DNA of 64,000 bases from Muriicola jejuensis (GTDB taxonomy: Bacteria > Bacteroidota > Bacteroidia > Flavobacteriales > Flavobacteriaceae), in the NCBI RefSeq assembly GCF_010671595.1, contig NZ_JAABOP010000001.1, positions 930,001-994,000 of the forward strand, written 5' to 3'. Every line of letters starts with the position of its first letter. The stretch's first letter is position 1. A program made the position numbers and the translations under genes. The notes under the pieces are model-generated. The model had not been told where the DNA came from, made no database searches, and saw nothing but the letters and a program-made list of their open reading frames with translations. This document shows, in pieces, positions 13,701 through 21,150 of this stretch.

Positions 13701-15130
13701 TCACCCTTATCCTGTTCACGAAGCCAGGCAATTATTCTTGTAAAATCTTTATGATCCTGTTCTTCGAAAAAATAATCCTCTTGATTTTCCCATACGCGTT
13801 TTACATATAAATGAGGATCTCTTTTTTTAAGTTTAAACGTGATGTCAAATGGAACTTCATAGTCATTATTGTCTTTCTCAAGCGAGGATAAATCCCACAT
13901 CCGGACCTTATTTTCTTCCGCCTCAAGAAAAATGGTTGCTGCTATTACATCCGGAATTTCTAAGGACATCACTTCATTTTTTAGTGTTGCCACTACTTCC
14001 ATGATCTCCTCCGACCTGTGCATGGCCAATGCCTTGGCCCTCACACGTTCTACTGCCAGGTTTATTTGAGCCTCCCGGGCCTGGGCTTCTGCTTTTTTTA
14101 AGTCCAGGAACCGGGTATAGGTCTGTTCAAATACCTTAGCGAAGCGCTTAAGGATCATTTCCTCCTCCTCCGTTGGCTTTGACTTCCCCGATTTACACAA
14201 GGTGCCATACTTGTTATTGGCCTCAATGAATTCCAGGGTATCCGTTTGTAGTGAATCCATGATCCTCAGAAAATAATCGGTCTTTGCGGCTTCACTACAC
14301 ACCTTCATGAATTCCTCAATTTCATCTCGGGATTCAAATGAGACGTAATTAACATCCGATCCCGCCCTCCAGGATTTCAAGGAGGTCTCCTCAAACAAAG
14401 ATGCGGGGAATGAAATACAGATGGGTTCATCGTTGAGTCCTTCGAACCGACTGAACCAGACATCGAGGTACTCCTGGTCTAGGTAAAAAATAGAGATCCA
14501 GGTTTGAATGAAGTCGAGATTTAAAACTTTCAACTGGTCGAATAACACCTTGACCACTTCGGAGACTTCATGAGTATGTTGCATAGACATGGATGCAACC
14601 CTGACCCGTTCCAATGCGGCTTCAATTTCCAATTCCCTGGTTCTTTCACGGATCTTCGCTTCCAGTTCTTCATTTTTCTTCCGCAGGCCCTCCATGGGAA
14701 AGGCTTCCTCTTCGGCTATATCCGAATCGGGTGTGGAACCGTGAAAATGGGTAATCACCCACCTGTCTGATACTTTTTCAAGAATGGTAGAAAGTCTGAG
14801 CGGCAGGTTGTGATCATTGTCCTCAATATAGAGTTCAAAATCCTCCAGGATCAGGAATGCAGATCCATCTGACAATAATTTTTCAATAACAGGTTTTCGT
14901 GTCAGCTTGAATTTTGTTCCCTTTAATTGTTCAGCCTGTAGTTTCGCCATCCCCTTTACGGCCTCCCCGTCTTTAAAAAATTCATGTGCGGCGGTACCGT
15001 ACCCCAGGAAATCAGGATGTATGATCTCATCGAGTTCTTCGATGGACGCGAAATCGAAAAAGACCTCGATCACTTTGTTGTATACAGTGCGGGCCTCAGT
15101 GGCAATCTTTCCTCGGGAGGTTGGTTTCAT
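4733..15130 (-). CDS. Giant soluble histidine kinase with 16 tandem GAF-like sensor units
   Basis: 3465 residues, with no signal peptide or membrane helix. Residues 1-~150 resemble SnoaL/NTF2. From ~165 to ~3165 there are 16 units of about 190 residues, each opening with a charged helix (consensus [12 protein letters not shown] then LERVRARxMAMH) and closing with FxRxYQRFLDL. Units 3, 5, 7, 8, 10, 12 and 15 share DFPxGxYTTQG plus FGYIGFNH; units 6 and 11 share VGMSG and ALRIPYNE; the rest are divergent. The C-terminal module is HisKA ([14 protein letters not shown], phosphoacceptor His3224) and HATPase_c ([24 protein letters not shown]). Position and fold pattern suggest GAF/PAS-like sensors joined by signalling helices, but no ligand-binding residues were recognised. 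It is the first gene of the operon and probably feeds the same pathway as its neighbours. Confidence 0.9.
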   Translation of the reverse strand: MKPTSRGKIATEARTVYNKVIEVFFDFASIEELDEIIHPDFLGYGTAAHEFFKDGEAVKGMAKLQAEQLKGTKFKLTRKPVIEKLLSDGSAFLILEDFELYIEDNDHNLPLRLSTILEKVSDRWVITHFHGSTPDSDIAEEEAFPMEGLRKKNEELEAKIRERTRELEIEAALERVRVASMSMQHTHEVSEVVKVLFDQLKVLNLDFIQTWISIFYLDQEYLDVWFSRFEGLNDEPICISFPASLFEETSLKSWRAGSDVNYVSFESRDEIEEFMKVCSEAAKTDYFLRIMDSLQTDTLEFIEANNKYGTLCKSGKSKPTEEEEMILKRFAKVFEQTYTRFLDLKKAEAQAREAQINLAVERVRAKALAMHRSEEIMEVVATLKNEVMSLEIPDVIAATIFLEAEENKVRMWDLSSLEKDNNDYEVPFDITFKLKKRDPHLYVKRVWENQEDYFFEEQDHKDFTRIIAWLREQDKGEIADEVKAFIEETQLSRLHHAVKRLNNGKLAIDLLNAPPEEMKTILTKMGAAFDLAYRRFEDLKKAEAQARESQIQLSLERIRARTMAMQTTDELTDVLSLLFKQFDILGIDPAFAHLTLFNEADDTFSFRITGTSGQRLIAEQIIDMASYPAWYDSYEKWKKGDPGIVDCIDYPPEVVPAVFEIMKPIFSKLPPDSKIKAENFPQGIYTTQGHCQFGYIGFNHSRRATEEEKEIVRKFAIEFGRLYQRFLDLKQAESQAREAQIEASLERVRSASMAIHKSEELHKVVLTVLQEINSLGLNIDAAHLFRFEEGDDKGLNMWIAGDGGMYPYEIYFPYIKHEIFDGIYEARKKNKNFFAIPRMSKKEKDRVYRHLLKNTKIEIPEGRQNYALKAKSAVYSVALAKHSGIALLQFSEDNTGFSADENEILRRFSNVFEQAYIRFLGLAKAEKQAREAMIEASLERIRSRSMAMHASDELNDVLSVMFGQIELLGIDAKSAHLTLMDIDNNKFSFRITGKSGAANIGEQIIDLDAMPTWKETVENWKKAKPHSHQCLVYPPEILPDLWNLIDESLKKLPVKERIRIKDFPNGVFDCEGHTKFGYIGFNNSRPPTEEEISIVIRFAREFERVYQRFLDIEKAENQAREAQIEAALERVRSQSLAMHNTSEMQLVANAVFEQLQALGMEMDVVGMSGVIEAKQDYDVWIGGAPLGSALRIPYNEDTQVQRDYNKMLKDRPELFARTYSGQVKKEYIDRLLTHGEFPKALKKKMETSDAFTTLIAPKKNSGIQVVRYSDQPYTDQDAEILKRFAGVFEQAYIRFMDLERAEAQAREAQIEASLERIRAKAMAMHASSELNEVLSVLFEQFNTLGINPVWAHLSLINLEENTFTYRMSRADKNNRLSGQVVDLDARPEWQDAVKAFKTSKPNSVSCLEFPKEVLPQIWELFEESFSSISEEYPVRMEDFPNGIFNTQGYCKFGYIGFNHNRPPTEEEKEIVVRIANEFGRVYQRFLDLQKAEAQAREAQIEASLERVRARAMAMHHSEELQDMLSVLFQQYDVLGIKPVNVFLTLFDLPNNRFVYRTSGKGGARAIGQQTVDFSATDIWMDVVHRFKEQRSEDIELIHYPVESLPDIFEILKEAITSVPEEHQIKPEDFPDGIYTTHGTNEYGFLGVNHTRPCTEKENEIIVRFSREFGRIYRRFLDLQKAEAQAREAQIEAALERVRARTMAMHNTEDIAATVTTFFNELMGLHPDSSIRCGIGILSQSEHMELWTASVKDDSETVLHSGTLDMSLHPLLEGVKKTWERKAKTFSYELIGTEVKKYFNILNRAPDYPVHFDLDALPKSVYHNSFVFKDGTLFVFTEAPLKDEIRSVVVRFAAVFGQTYTRYLDLQKAEAQARESQIQLALERVRARSLAMQSSDELHEVLGVLFRQFDDLGIQPVNVFLSLFDREKRTLTYRASGKSGKRIPGKQVVEVDSMEALRALYDKWLTDNSDAVEMIFYPREVLPQLFGIFSETFSSMPKADRMGPEDFPEGGYSIAGYTPFGYLGYDHQRKATEEEQQILSRFCTEFTRVYQRFLDLQKVEAQAREARIEAALEKVRSQSLAMHTTGEMQEVANAIYEQLHALGLDMEAVGMSGAIEAREDYDVWVGGVPFGKALRIPYNEQTKIQRDYNKAIKDRPELFARTYTGKVKEEYINHLLTHGSFPAALKKKMKTSKAFSTSIAFARNSSIQILRYTNQPYSEEDNEILKRFSRVFEQAYIRFRDLERAEAQAREAQIEASLERVRARAMGMQKSEELSDVLAVLFQQFDVLGIRPINVWLSLYNAEDRTFTYRATGTSGKRIHKHQVIDLDAMDIWKESVEQWEKGTAEAVIVTHYPPEILPQLMEVFAETFSAMPEEERIKAEDLPQGGYNVQGYCKFGFIGFNHIRVPTEEEKEILKKFATEFERLYQRFIDIEKAEVQAREAQIESALERVRSRSLAMQKPDELQEVVAVVAEELKKLGVVLDVGGVVLCTYFDDSKDVIHWTASEDPKHPSVPFFLPYFEDTLFDEAWESKLRGDTYFAKDFSFEVKNAWFKKAFEISDYRNLPDEYKKQLLDSKSHGLAFAWAKNSAIMVPSLEGNLPSEAEKEILLRFARVFEQAYIRFMDLQKSEEQAREAKIEMALEKVRARTMAMHKSEELGEVAAVLFEQISALTYAPERFNIAIGNREEAFFDIWVTDQKGHEVSKRFMFQVDKSPVVKEVFNAWGKERFIVQDLHGKKLQEWVRYMEEEIGLPFDKARLSEHRYINSVFFSHGCIGITTNEPPETETLELIERFAKVFQQTYVRFLDLQKAEAQAREAQIEVALERVRSRAMAMHQSDELTEELGVLFDQFDFLGINPVLTHLTLMDEENETFTLRISRGGNERTIAEQRIDINAVESWKQSFENWKRSDLHAVDCIDYSPEILPYVWELMDEVMSALPEDQKIRPSDFPDGLYTTQGHCKYGYIGINQTRKATQEEKEIVIRFAKEFGRLYQRFLDLQQAEERAREALKQASLDRVRGQIASMRSTEDLERITPLIWNELTALGVPFIRCGVFIVDESSRTVQAFLSAPDGRSLGAMKIPFDADKDTAATVAHWKKGEVYRTHWDKGQFLAFMATMMDLGQVRDNREYQGAEQPPDSLFLHFLPFTQGMLYVGNTVSLDQEQMEAVGSLADAFAIAYARYEDFAKLEKTKKQVEKTLNELRATQNQLVQSEKMASLGELTAGIAHEIQNPLNFVNNFSEVSVELMEEMEEEMNKGDLEEVKAIMEDIKQNLDKIHHHGKRADGIVKGMLQHSRASSGEKELTDLNILADEYLRLAYHGLRAKDKSFNATLETQFDESLGKIRVVPQEIGRVILNLITNAFHVVKEKKEKAGEGFMPTVTVTTRKNVKGVEIAVKDNGNGIPEAIRDKIFQPFFTTKPTGQGTGLGLSMSYDIVTKGHGGSLEVDTTQGVGTVFTICLPTETKNDKP
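5630..14650 (-). repeat. 16-unit coding tandem repeat inside the giant kinase
   Basis: The DNA coding for the MAMH/ERVR helix recurs at about 14578, 14019, 13434, 12864, 12284, 11715, 11156, 10586, 10017, 9457, 8884, 8328, 7757, 7177, 6635 and 6063, that is every 542-585 bp. The helix-coding segments stay recognisable as DNA, while the domain-coding segments have diverged strongly between unit classes. Two further units lie in the partial gene at 1-1359 (near 798 and 249). The order of classes (A B A at units 3-5, A B' A at 5-7, A B' A at 10-12) suggests that multi-unit blocks were duplicated. Confidence 0.9.
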
Positions 15131-15174
15131 TAATGGTGGTTATAGCGTTGATTGGTTAGTCATTGCCACATTGT

Positions 15175-15182
15175 CTAATATA
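15175..15182 (-). promoter_or_regulatory. Possible -7 box of the kinase operon
   Basis: On the minus strand this reads TATATTAG, one mismatch from the Bacteroidetes -7 consensus TAnnTTTG, about 45 nt before the ATG of the giant kinase gene. No clear -33 TTTG was found, so this is tentative. Confidence 0.3.
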
Positions 15183-15242
15183 AGTAAGATTTAGGAATTA
15201 TACGGGGAGTAAAAAAGAGACCTCTCCGCATTCACCAGGATT

Positions 15243-15714
15243 AGCCTCATTCTGAAAATACAAAAGACCAACTACTGCGCAGTTGGGTTTATTTTTGGCT
15301 GGGCGCTCAGAGAAATCCAGGATTAGCTTCCCCAGAAGCGTGCTCCGCTCTGCTTCAGGGGCGCTGTTCCTGAACGAACCTCGTGGTGAAAATACAAAAG
15401 ACCAACTGCTTCCGCAGTTGGGTTTATTTTTGGCTGGGCCTCTGAAAAATCCAGGATTAGCTTCCCCAGAAGCGTGCTCCGCTCTGCTTCTGGGGGGCGC
15501 TGTTCCTGAACGAACCTCGTGGTGAAAATACAAAAGACCAACTGCTTCCGCAGTTGGGTTTATTTTTAGCCCACTCCTACCTCACCAAGATTAGCTAGCC
15601 CCTGTAGCGAGCTACGCTCTGCTTCAGGGGCGCTGTTCCTGAGAAAGTCTCATTCTGAAAATACAAAAGACCAACTGCTTCCGCAGTTGGGGTTTATTTT
15701 TGTCCCGCACCACT
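15243..15714. repeat. Four-unit array of ~135 bp palindromic repeats
   Basis: The stretch GAAAATACAAAAGACCAACT starts at 15254, 15388, 15524 and 15657, giving a period of 133-136 bp. Each unit holds hairpin P1 (CCAACTGC ttcc GCAGTTGG, followed by a T-rich tract; copies at 15268-15286 in a variant form, 15402-15421, 15538-15557 and 15671-15690). Between units lies a second palindrome P2 of 32 bp: 15330-15361, 15464-15495 and 15599-15630, with arms like CCCCAGAAGC / GCTTCTGGGG around a 12-nt centre gtgctccgctct or gagctacgctct. P1 looks like a bidirectional terminator; P2 looks REP-like. Short ORFs here are by-products of the repeat. The array lies downstream of tRNA-Arg, which is read towards it. 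Confidence 0.9.
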
Positions 15715-15742
15715 GGAAAACCAGTTTTCCGTGGGCGGTTTC

Positions 15743-15777
15743 AAAAATAAAGGCCTTTGCTCATCGCAAAGGCCTTT
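15743..15777 (-). terminator. Terminator downstream of tRNA-Arg
   Basis: A 12-bp perfect stem (AAAGGCCTTTGC / GCAAAGGCCTTT, loop of 5 nt) is followed on the minus strand by ATTTTTGA, 14 nt after the tRNA end. Confidence 0.8.
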
Positions 15778-15790
15778 TGTGCTTATCTGT

Positions 15791-15860
15791 AGCCTCACCA
15801 GGAATCGAACCTGGATCTAAAGTTTAGGAAACTTCTATTCTATCCGTTGAACTATGAGGC
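15791..15860 (-). tRNA. tRNA-Arg (anticodon CCU)
   Basis: Read on the minus strand, the acceptor GCCTCAT pairs with GTGAGGC (one G-U), the T arm is CCAGG-TTCGATT-CCTGG, and the anticodon arm GAAGT-TTCCTAA-ACTTT gives anticodon CCU (codon AGG). CCA is not encoded. Its 5' half is copied twice upstream. Confidence 0.93.
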
Positions 15861-15878
15861 CGTAATGGGGATGCAAAT

Positions 15879-16163
15879 TTATGAATACTTTTTAAGAAGT
15901 TTTTGTCCAATTTCAGGATATTTTTTTAAATCCTGAATATACTTCCTACTCTTCATCCGTTTAATATGCTTTTCAATTTTAAGTGCGACCGTTCTATTTT
16001 CTGTTTCCAAAACAAAAAATAATTCCCATGGCATTTTCAATCTGCTCTTGCCAATATTCAATTCCTTCGAATTATGCAAAAGAAGCCTCTGACTTACATT
16101 GGAGGACTCACCAATATAATATGATCCATCAATAGTAGAATGGATAATATATACAAAATGCAT
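15879..16163 (-). CDS. Small GIY-YIG nuclease family protein, copy 1
   Basis: 94 residues, a stand-alone GIY-YIG domain of the short URI type: FVYIIHSTIDGSYYIGES carries the YxI...YIGES signature, followed by the conserved Arg (SQRLLLHN), Glu-containing segments and a basic C-terminus. The family uses a single divalent metal to cut DNA; the biological role of these short bacterial members is unsettled. The gene sits directly upstream of the intact tRNA-Arg on the same strand, 18 bp from its 5' end, and shares its block with a tRNA 5' remnant. Copy 2 differs at one visible residue (Lys versus Met in IEKHIKRM). Confidence 0.85.
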   Translation of the reverse strand: MHFVYIIHSTIDGSYYIGESSNVSQRLLLHNSKELNIGKSRLKMPWELFFVLETENRTVALKIEKHIKRMKSRKYIQDLKKYPEIGQKLLKKYS

Positions 16164-16198
16164 CTATGATTGAGTTGAAGTCGCTTCTGAAAATCTTT

Positions 16199-16246
16199 GG
16201 AAACTTCCCCCGATAGCTATCGGGGCTATCCGTTGAACTATGAGGC
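16199..16246 (-). pseudogene. tRNA-Arg 5' remnant with inserted 18-bp palindrome
   Basis: Positions 16226-16246 are identical to the first 21 nt of tRNA-Arg and 16199-16207 match the next conserved segment (GAAGTTTCC on the minus strand), where homology ends inside the anticodon loop. The four bases between these segments in the intact gene are replaced by a perfect palindrome at 16208-16225. The 3' half is absent, so it cannot be a working tRNA. Confidence 0.85.
16208..16225. repeat. Perfect 18-bp palindrome, copy A
   Basis: CCCCGATAGCTATCGGGG is fully self-complementary. It replaces four bases of a tRNA-Arg copy, so its boundaries can be read by comparison with 15827-15860. Confidence 0.85.
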
Positions 16247-16264
16247 CATTATGGGGATGCAAAT

Positions 16265-16549
16265 TTATGAATACTTTTTAAGAAGTTTTTGTCCAATTTC
16301 AGGATATTTTTTTAAATCCTGAATATACTTCCTGCTCTTCATCCGTTTAATATGCATTTCAATTTTAAGTGCGACCGTTCTATTTTCTGTTTCCAAAACA
16401 AAAAATAATTCCCATGGCATTTTCAATCTGCTCTTGCCAATATTCAATTCCTTCGAATTATGCAAAAGAAGCCTCTGACTTACATTGGAGGACTCACCAA
16501 TATAATATGATCCATCAATAGTAGAATGGATAATATATACAAAATGCAT
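16265..16549 (-). CDS. Small GIY-YIG nuclease family protein, copy 2
   Basis: 94 residues, a near-perfect duplicate of the gene at 15879-16163: the visible difference is Met for Lys in the IEMHIKRM segment. The same GIY-YIG signature and basic tail are present, and the frame is intact, so both copies could be made. It lies between two tRNA-Arg 5' remnants, in the same orientation as the tRNA. The near identity of coding and flanking DNA points to a recent tandem duplication rather than independent insertion. Confidence 0.85.
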   Translation of the reverse strand: MHFVYIIHSTIDGSYYIGESSNVSQRLLLHNSKELNIGKSRLKMPWELFFVLETENRTVALKIEMHIKRMKSRKYIQDLKKYPEIGQKLLKKYS

Positions 16550-16593
16550 CTATGATTGGGTTGAAGTCGCTTCTGAAAATCTTTGGAAACTTC

Positions 16594-16611
16594 CCCCGAT
16601 AGCTATCGGGG
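16594..16611. repeat. Perfect 18-bp palindrome, copy B
   Basis: CCCCGATAGCTATCGGGG, identical to copy A and at the same position within the duplicated block. Confidence 0.85.
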
Positions 16612-16623
16612 CTATCCGTTGAA

Positions 16624-16643
16624 CCTGCCTGACGGCAGGCAGG
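16624..16643. repeat. 20-bp palindrome interrupting the second tRNA remnant
   Basis: CCTGCCTGACGGCAGGCAGG, an imperfect palindrome present only in the outer block. The sequence on both sides joins without loss when it is removed, so it behaves like a clean insertion. Confidence 0.85.
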
Positions 16644-16704
16644 CTATGAGGCCATAATGGGGATGCAAATTTATGAATACTTTTTGAATGAAAAAGCATC
16701 TATT

Positions 16705-17286
16705 TTAAAGAAGCCTGTAAACGATCATGAGTCCGCCCCGATAAGGGATCCACTCCCCACTCTTGTTGTAATTCCTTTCCTCGTCCAAAGGGATGTCTAT
16801 CCGCATGCGGGTTTCCTGACTGTAAGCGCGGTAGGTGGCCTGTGAAGTCCCCCCTCCCAAAAAAAGTTCAAGGGCCCATCGGTCCGAAAGTCTTTTTTTG
16901 TATCCAATACTGGCCCCTATATAGTAATTTCGCCCCGATTGGTATACATCTTCATCGTATCCATACTTGGTCAGGGTAAACATTCCAAAACCGACATTTC
17001 CTCCAAAGAAAAAGCCCTTTATCCCGTCCTTACCATAATATCGTACCTCCCCGAAAGCCTGTGTGAATTGCAGAGGTTTACCGTCAAAAGAATCCCAGAA
17101 GGAACCGGACAGGTCCATTTGAAAACTAAAGCGCTGCGAGATCGGAACCTCTATTCCCACATTGGGCATCAGGAGGAGGGCTGAGGCCGCATTGAATTTT
17201 AATTCCGTTTGGGCCCTGAGAGGTGAGATCCCCGTGATCAGTATACACAACAGGCAACCGGTCCTAAATATTTTCCTGATCTTCAT
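16705..17286 (-). CDS. DUF3575-type outer membrane beta-barrel protein
   Basis: 193 residues. A Sec signal peptide (about 1-25, ending LRAQ) is followed by alternating amphipathic strands typical of an 8-stranded barrel: TELKFNAASALLLMPNVGIE, FFGGNVGFGMF, YYIGASIGYKKRLSDRWALE, and a terminal strand GGLMIVYRLL. The pattern matches DUF3575 proteins of Bacteroidetes, which probably sit in the outer membrane and whose role is not known. It is divergent from the VPS10 gene; the 177-bp spacer holds a TATATTTA box (one mismatch to the -7 consensus) upstream of this start. The assignment rests on strand pattern and overall likeness. Confidence 0.75.
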   Translation of the reverse strand: MKIRKIFRTGCLLCILITGISPLRAQTELKFNAASALLLMPNVGIEVPISQRFSFQMDLSGSFWDSFDGKPLQFTQAFGEVRYYGKDGIKGFFFGGNVGFGMFTLTKYGYDEDVYQSGRNYYIGASIGYKKRLSDRWALELFLGGGTSQATYRAYSQETRMRIDIPLDEERNYNKSGEWIPYRGGLMIVYRLL

Positions 17287-17463
17287 ATACTTCTTTCTCG
17301 CGTCTTAAATATATCTATTCTGGTGAACATCATTGTTTATTATCGATATAAAGCAGTGAATCGAGCCTCATTTACCGCCATCTTTCTCGTTAGTATCTGT
17401 CACATTATTCCCAATTTTATCGTATTTTGACCTTCCTGAAATTACAACTCAAATACACTATCC

Positions 17464-20400
17464 ATGAAAAAAAGAATCCTCTTCTCACTGATTTTCGTCT
17501 TGATCGCTTCCTTCGCCTTTTCACAAAGAAACAGAGGAGGAACAACTCCCTCTGAAACCAGGGAAAACAAACTCTCCCTTGATGGGCTTAAGCTCAGAAA
17601 CGTTGGGCCGGCCTTTCTGTCCGGAAGGATCGCAGACATCGCCATTCACCCAGACGATCCCAATATCTGGTATGTGGCCGTCGGTTCCGGAGGGGTCTGG
17701 AAAACCGAAAACGCTGGTACTACATGGACCCCGATTTTTGACAAGGAATCTACTTATTCCATCGGCTGCCTGACCATAGACGCTAACAACCCTTCCACCA
17801 TCTGGGTGGGAACCGGGGAAAACGTCGGTGGGCGTCATGTGGCCTGGGGAGATGGAGTATATAAAAGTGAAGATGGTGGCAGCAGCTGGAAAAACATGGG
17901 CCTTAAATCTTCAGAGCATATTTCCGAGATCATCGTTCACCCGGAAAATCCGGACGTGATCTGGGTGGCAGCCCAGGGGCCGTTATGGAGCAAGGGGGGT
18001 GAACGGGGATTGTACAAATCCGTTGACGGAGGCTCTACCTGGAAAAAAGTCCTGGGTGGTAATGAATGGACCGGGGTCACCGATATCATGCTAGACCCCA
18101 GGGATCCAGACCGGATCTACGCTGCAACCTGGCAGCGGCACCGAACCGTGGCAGCCCTTATGGGCGGTGGGCCCGATTCTGGCCTGCACCGTTCTGAGGA
18201 CGGGGGTGAAACGTGGGAAAAATTGAGTTCGGGCCTTCCCAATTCCAATATGGGAAAGATCGGGATCGCCATTTCTCCTCAGCATCCCGATGTGGTCTAT
18301 GCAGCCATCGAACTTGATCGCACAAAAGGGGCTGTCTACCGCTCTGAGGACAGGGGCGCTTCCTGGAAAAAGATGTCGAATACCGTCTCCGGAGGTACCG
18401 GTCCGCATTACTATCAGGAACTGTACGCAAGTCCACACGCTTTCGACCGGCTCTACCTTATGAACGTACGCATCCTTACTTCCGATGACGGGGGTAAGAC
18501 CTTTGCCGAGTTACAAGAAGATGAAAAACACTCGGATAACCATGCGATCGCCTTCAGACCGGATGATCCGGATTACCTGCTCGTAGGTACGGATGCTGGG
18601 ATCTACGAAAGTTTCGACCTGGCAAAGACCTGGCGCTATATCAAAAACCTGCCTCTTACCCAATTCTATAAGGTGGCGGTCAATAACCAGAAACCTTTCT
18701 ACCATATCTTCGGGGGAACCCAGGATAATGGTTCTGCAGGAGGGCCATCCCGTACGGATGAAAGACAGGGAATCCGCAATGCCCACTGGTACAAGACCCT
18801 CGGGGCAGACGGTCACCAGTCGGCCACCGACCCCGTGCACAATCACATCATCTATGCAGAGACCCAGCAGGGGGGGCTGCACCGTGTGGACCTGATCACA
18901 GGGGACCGGGTTTTTATTCAGCCACAGCCAAGAGCTGGCGAACCTCATGAGCGCTTTAATTGGGATGCCCCCATTCTGGTGAGTCCGCACAAACCTTCAC
19001 GCCTTTATTTCGCTTCCTACCGGGTATGGAAATCAGAGGACAGGGGAGACAGCTGGACCCCCATCTCCGGAGACCTCACCCGAAACGAGGAGCGGATCAC
19101 CCTCCCCATCATGGGTAAACAGCAGAGCTGGGACAATGCCTGGGACGTAGGGGCCATGTCTAATTACAATACGATCACCTCTCTCTCGGAATCCCCTGTC
19201 CGTGAAGGCGTAATCTATGCCGGAACGGATGATGGTTTTATTCAGGTGACTTCCGATGGTGGAGGCAGTTGGAACCGTATCCCTGTCACCAGCTTCGGTC
19301 TGCCTTCCAGTTCCTTTGTCAATGACATCAAAGCAGACCTATTTGACGAGAATACGGTGTATGTTGCACTGGACAATCACAAAGAAGGCGACTTTTCAAC
19401 TTACCTCTATAAAAGTACAGACAAGGGAGCTACCTGGAGGTCCATCAAAGGGGATCTGCCAGACAATACCCTGATATGGAGATTGGTACAGGATCACGTC
19501 AAAAAAGACCTGCTATTCCTGGGTACTGAAAAAGGGCTCTACACTTCCATGAATGGAGGAGTGAACTGGCATAAAGTGCCTGGAGCGCCTACGATCTCCT
19601 TCAGGGACCTCACTATCCATAAAGGAATGAATGACCTGGTAGGAGCCTCTTTTGGCCGTGGATTTTTTGTGCTGGACGACTACAGTGCCCTCAGAGAGAT
19701 GACCGATGCAACCCTGAAAAAAGAAGGATCCCTGTATTCCACGAGGACTGCCCCCTGGTATGTCCCCAAAGATGTGGTCGGAAATACCGGCGCTGATTAT
19801 TACTTTGCCGAAAACCCCGATTTTGGAGCCTGGTTCACCTATTCCCTGGCAGAAGGTTTCACCTCTATGACCAAGGAGCGAAAGGACCGTGAAAAGGAAC
19901 TCGAAAAAAGGAATGCCTCTATTCCCTTCCCAGGCTGGGATGCCCTGGAAGAAGAGAGGCGGGAGGCAGATCCCAAAATCTGGATCACCATCCGGGATGA
20001 AAGGAACAACGTGATCCGCAATGTGGAAGGCACTTCTAAAAAAGGCCTGAACAGGGTTGCCTGGGACCTGAGACACCCGAGCAGCAGGGCCATCAGGCCG
20101 GGACAGGAATCCGGAGGCGGGAATTCCTGGTGGAATTCTGGACCCTTGGCTATGCCAGGCACTTATACAGCCACCCTCTCCAAGGAGGTGGATGGGGTGG
20201 TCACCCAACTCGATGGGCCCATCACCTTTAAAGTAGAACCCTTGTTCGAAAGTACCCTTAAAGGGGTTTCCTATGAGGATTACAATGCATACATCTCCGC
20301 TTATAATGAGGTCTCAACCCAAGAGAATATGGTTTCGGATGTTTTGGAGAGGAGTATGGACAAGGTAAAGGCGATGCAAGTGGCCCTTAACCGGACCCCC

Positions 20401-20730
20401 GCAGCGCCAGGTACCATGGCTTCCAAACTCCACGACCTGCAACAAAAACTATTCGCATTTGAAGAGAAGCTGGAAGGAAACAAATCGAAAGACGAGATAG
20501 GAGAAAGAAATCCTCCCACCGCGGGGGATCATCTGAGTGTGGCCAGACGCGGACTTTCAACGACCTATGGCCCAACGCCCCTCCACAAGCAAAGTCTCGG
20601 GATCGCAAAGACCATGATGGCCTCCCTTTACACGGAGATCGGTAATATAGGGAATACCGTTATTCCGCAGCTGGAAAGTGAATTAAAGGCTATGGGAGCC
20701 CCCTATATCCTGGGGCAGGGTATTGATTGA
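17464..20730 (+). CDS. Exported VPS10/BNR-repeat protein (sortilin-like propeller)
   Basis: 1088 residues with a signal peptide (MKKRILFSLIFVLIASFAFS). About eleven Asp-box (BNR) motifs of the form SxDxGxxW are visible (SEDGGSSWKN, SVDGGSTWKK, SEDGGETWEK, SEDRGDSWTP, STDKGATWRS and others) up to about residue 700, forming one or two beta-propellers. The C-terminal third holds an Ig-like/FlgD-like segment (GLNRVAWDLRHPS, AMPGTYTATLSK) and a charged helical end. Such proteins are often labelled glycosyl hydrolase, but no catalytic residues could be assigned, so VPS10-domain protein is the safer name. No type IX sorting tail is evident at the C-terminus. The gene is monocistronic, ended by the terminator at 20752. 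Confidence 0.85.
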   Translation: MKKRILFSLIFVLIASFAFSQRNRGGTTPSETRENKLSLDGLKLRNVGPAFLSGRIADIAIHPDDPNIWYVAVGSGGVWKTENAGTTWTPIFDKESTYSIGCLTIDANNPSTIWVGTGENVGGRHVAWGDGVYKSEDGGSSWKNMGLKSSEHISEIIVHPENPDVIWVAAQGPLWSKGGERGLYKSVDGGSTWKKVLGGNEWTGVTDIMLDPRDPDRIYAATWQRHRTVAALMGGGPDSGLHRSEDGGETWEKLSSGLPNSNMGKIGIAISPQHPDVVYAAIELDRTKGAVYRSEDRGASWKKMSNTVSGGTGPHYYQELYASPHAFDRLYLMNVRILTSDDGGKTFAELQEDEKHSDNHAIAFRPDDPDYLLVGTDAGIYESFDLAKTWRYIKNLPLTQFYKVAVNNQKPFYHIFGGTQDNGSAGGPSRTDERQGIRNAHWYKTLGADGHQSATDPVHNHIIYAETQQGGLHRVDLITGDRVFIQPQPRAGEPHERFNWDAPILVSPHKPSRLYFASYRVWKSEDRGDSWTPISGDLTRNEERITLPIMGKQQSWDNAWDVGAMSNYNTITSLSESPVREGVIYAGTDDGFIQVTSDGGGSWNRIPVTSFGLPSSSFVNDIKADLFDENTVYVALDNHKEGDFSTYLYKSTDKGATWRSIKGDLPDNTLIWRLVQDHVKKDLLFLGTEKGLYTSMNGGVNWHKVPGAPTISFRDLTIHKGMNDLVGASFGRGFFVLDDYSALREMTDATLKKEGSLYSTRTAPWYVPKDVVGNTGADYYFAENPDFGAWFTYSLAEGFTSMTKERKDREKELEKRNASIPFPGWDALEEERREADPKIWITIRDERNNVIRNVEGTSKKGLNRVAWDLRHPSSRAIRPGQESGGGNSWWNSGPLAMPGTYTATLSKEVDGVVTQLDGPITFKVEPLFESTLKGVSYEDYNAYISAYNEVSTQENMVSDVLERSMDKVKAMQVALNRTPAAPGTMASKLHDLQQKLFAFEEKLEGNKSKDEIGERNPPTAGDHLSVARRGLSTTYGPTPLHKQSLGIAKTMMASLYTEIGNIGNTVIPQLESELKAMGAPYILGQGID

Positions 20731-20751
20731 ATTCCCGGGTTATGAAATACA

Positions 20752-20780
20752 AAGCGCTGCCGGATGGCAGCGCTTTTTTT
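20752..20780 (+). terminator. Rho-independent terminator of the VPS10 gene
   Basis: Stem AAGCGCTGCC / GGCAGCGCTT, loop GGAT, followed by a run of seven T. It starts 22 bp after the stop codon. Confidence 0.9.
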
Positions 20781-20788
20781 ATACTGCG

Positions 20789-20893
20789 TTAAAAAATAAC
20801 TCCCGTGTGATATTGCGTCATCCACGCGATCCAGGCGATCCCCACACAGATCAGGAACCTCGCCACCTCTATGGGGTTAAGTTTAAGATTCAT
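20789..20893 (-). CDS. 34-residue small hydrophobic protein
   Basis: ATG at 20893 to TAA at 20789-20791. The product MNLKLNPIEVARFLICVGIA continues with WIAWMTQYHTGVIF. One hydrophobic stretch (about residues 12-25, Trp-rich) could be a membrane helix. The stop lies just before the convergent terminator at 20752-20780, which can also serve this strand. It is not a shadow of a larger gene because no other frame is used here. Function unknown; reality should be confirmed by conservation. The 250 bp upstream (20894-21150) hold no other gene that I can see. Confidence 0.45.
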   Translation of the reverse strand: MNLKLNPIEVARFLICVGIAWIAWMTQYHTGVIF

Positions 20894-21150
20894 ACTAGTG
20901 TATTTGAAGCGTCCAAAATAAAACCCGATCTTTTCGTTCATTCCAAATTTGGATGAACCCAGCTGTTTTTTGGGTAAATGAATCGCGCCTTCCCTCAGAT
21001 AGGGTAAATCCGGTATTTGGTCGAGAGGTAAAAAATGGACAGTTCGCGTCCAATATCCTTAAAGTATCGGTAAGTTCCCTTGACCTATAGCTCACTTCTA
21101 CGGGCAAAGCTTTTTGAATTTATCGTATCTTCGCCTGAGAATTACGCTTC

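Larger units (their letters stand above)
16585..16652 (-). pseudogene. tRNA-Arg 5' remnant with two inserted palindromes
   Basis: Same remnant as at 16199-16246, with the 18-bp palindrome at 16594-16611 and a further 20-bp palindrome at 16624-16643 splitting the D-arm sequence (16612-16623 and 16644-16652 match the intact tRNA). Confidence 0.85.
15861..16653 (-). repeat. Tandem duplication of GIY-YIG gene plus tRNA-Arg 5' end
   Basis: Two near-identical blocks lie head to tail. The junction sequence GAGGCC followed by an ATGGGGATGC-like stretch starts at 15856, 16242 and 16648, giving steps of 386 and 406 bp. The 20-bp difference is exactly one palindrome at 16624-16643. A third right-hand flank (16653-16685) retains the 3' tail of another GIY-YIG copy before homology stops. 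Confidence 0.9.

Noticed and set aside
15198-15541. Several short frames on both strands (72-111 codons)
   Set aside because: They run through the palindromic array and are made of the repeated unit (SFVFSPRGSF-like repeats), so they reflect the repeat and not a gene.
15243-15714. Possible CRISPR array
   Set aside because: Units are about 135 bp and similar over nearly their whole length; there are no short repeats with unique spacers and no cas genes.
15861-16653. Assembly artefact as cause of the GIY-YIG duplication
   Set aside because: The copies differ by a codon change and by a 20-bp palindrome, and the tRNA remnants differ from the intact gene, so a simple collapse or repeat error is unlikely. 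Long reads would settle it.
17464-20730. Glycosyl hydrolase label for the BNR-repeat protein
   Set aside because: Only propeller Asp-boxes are visible; no catalytic acid residues of a glycosidase family could be placed.
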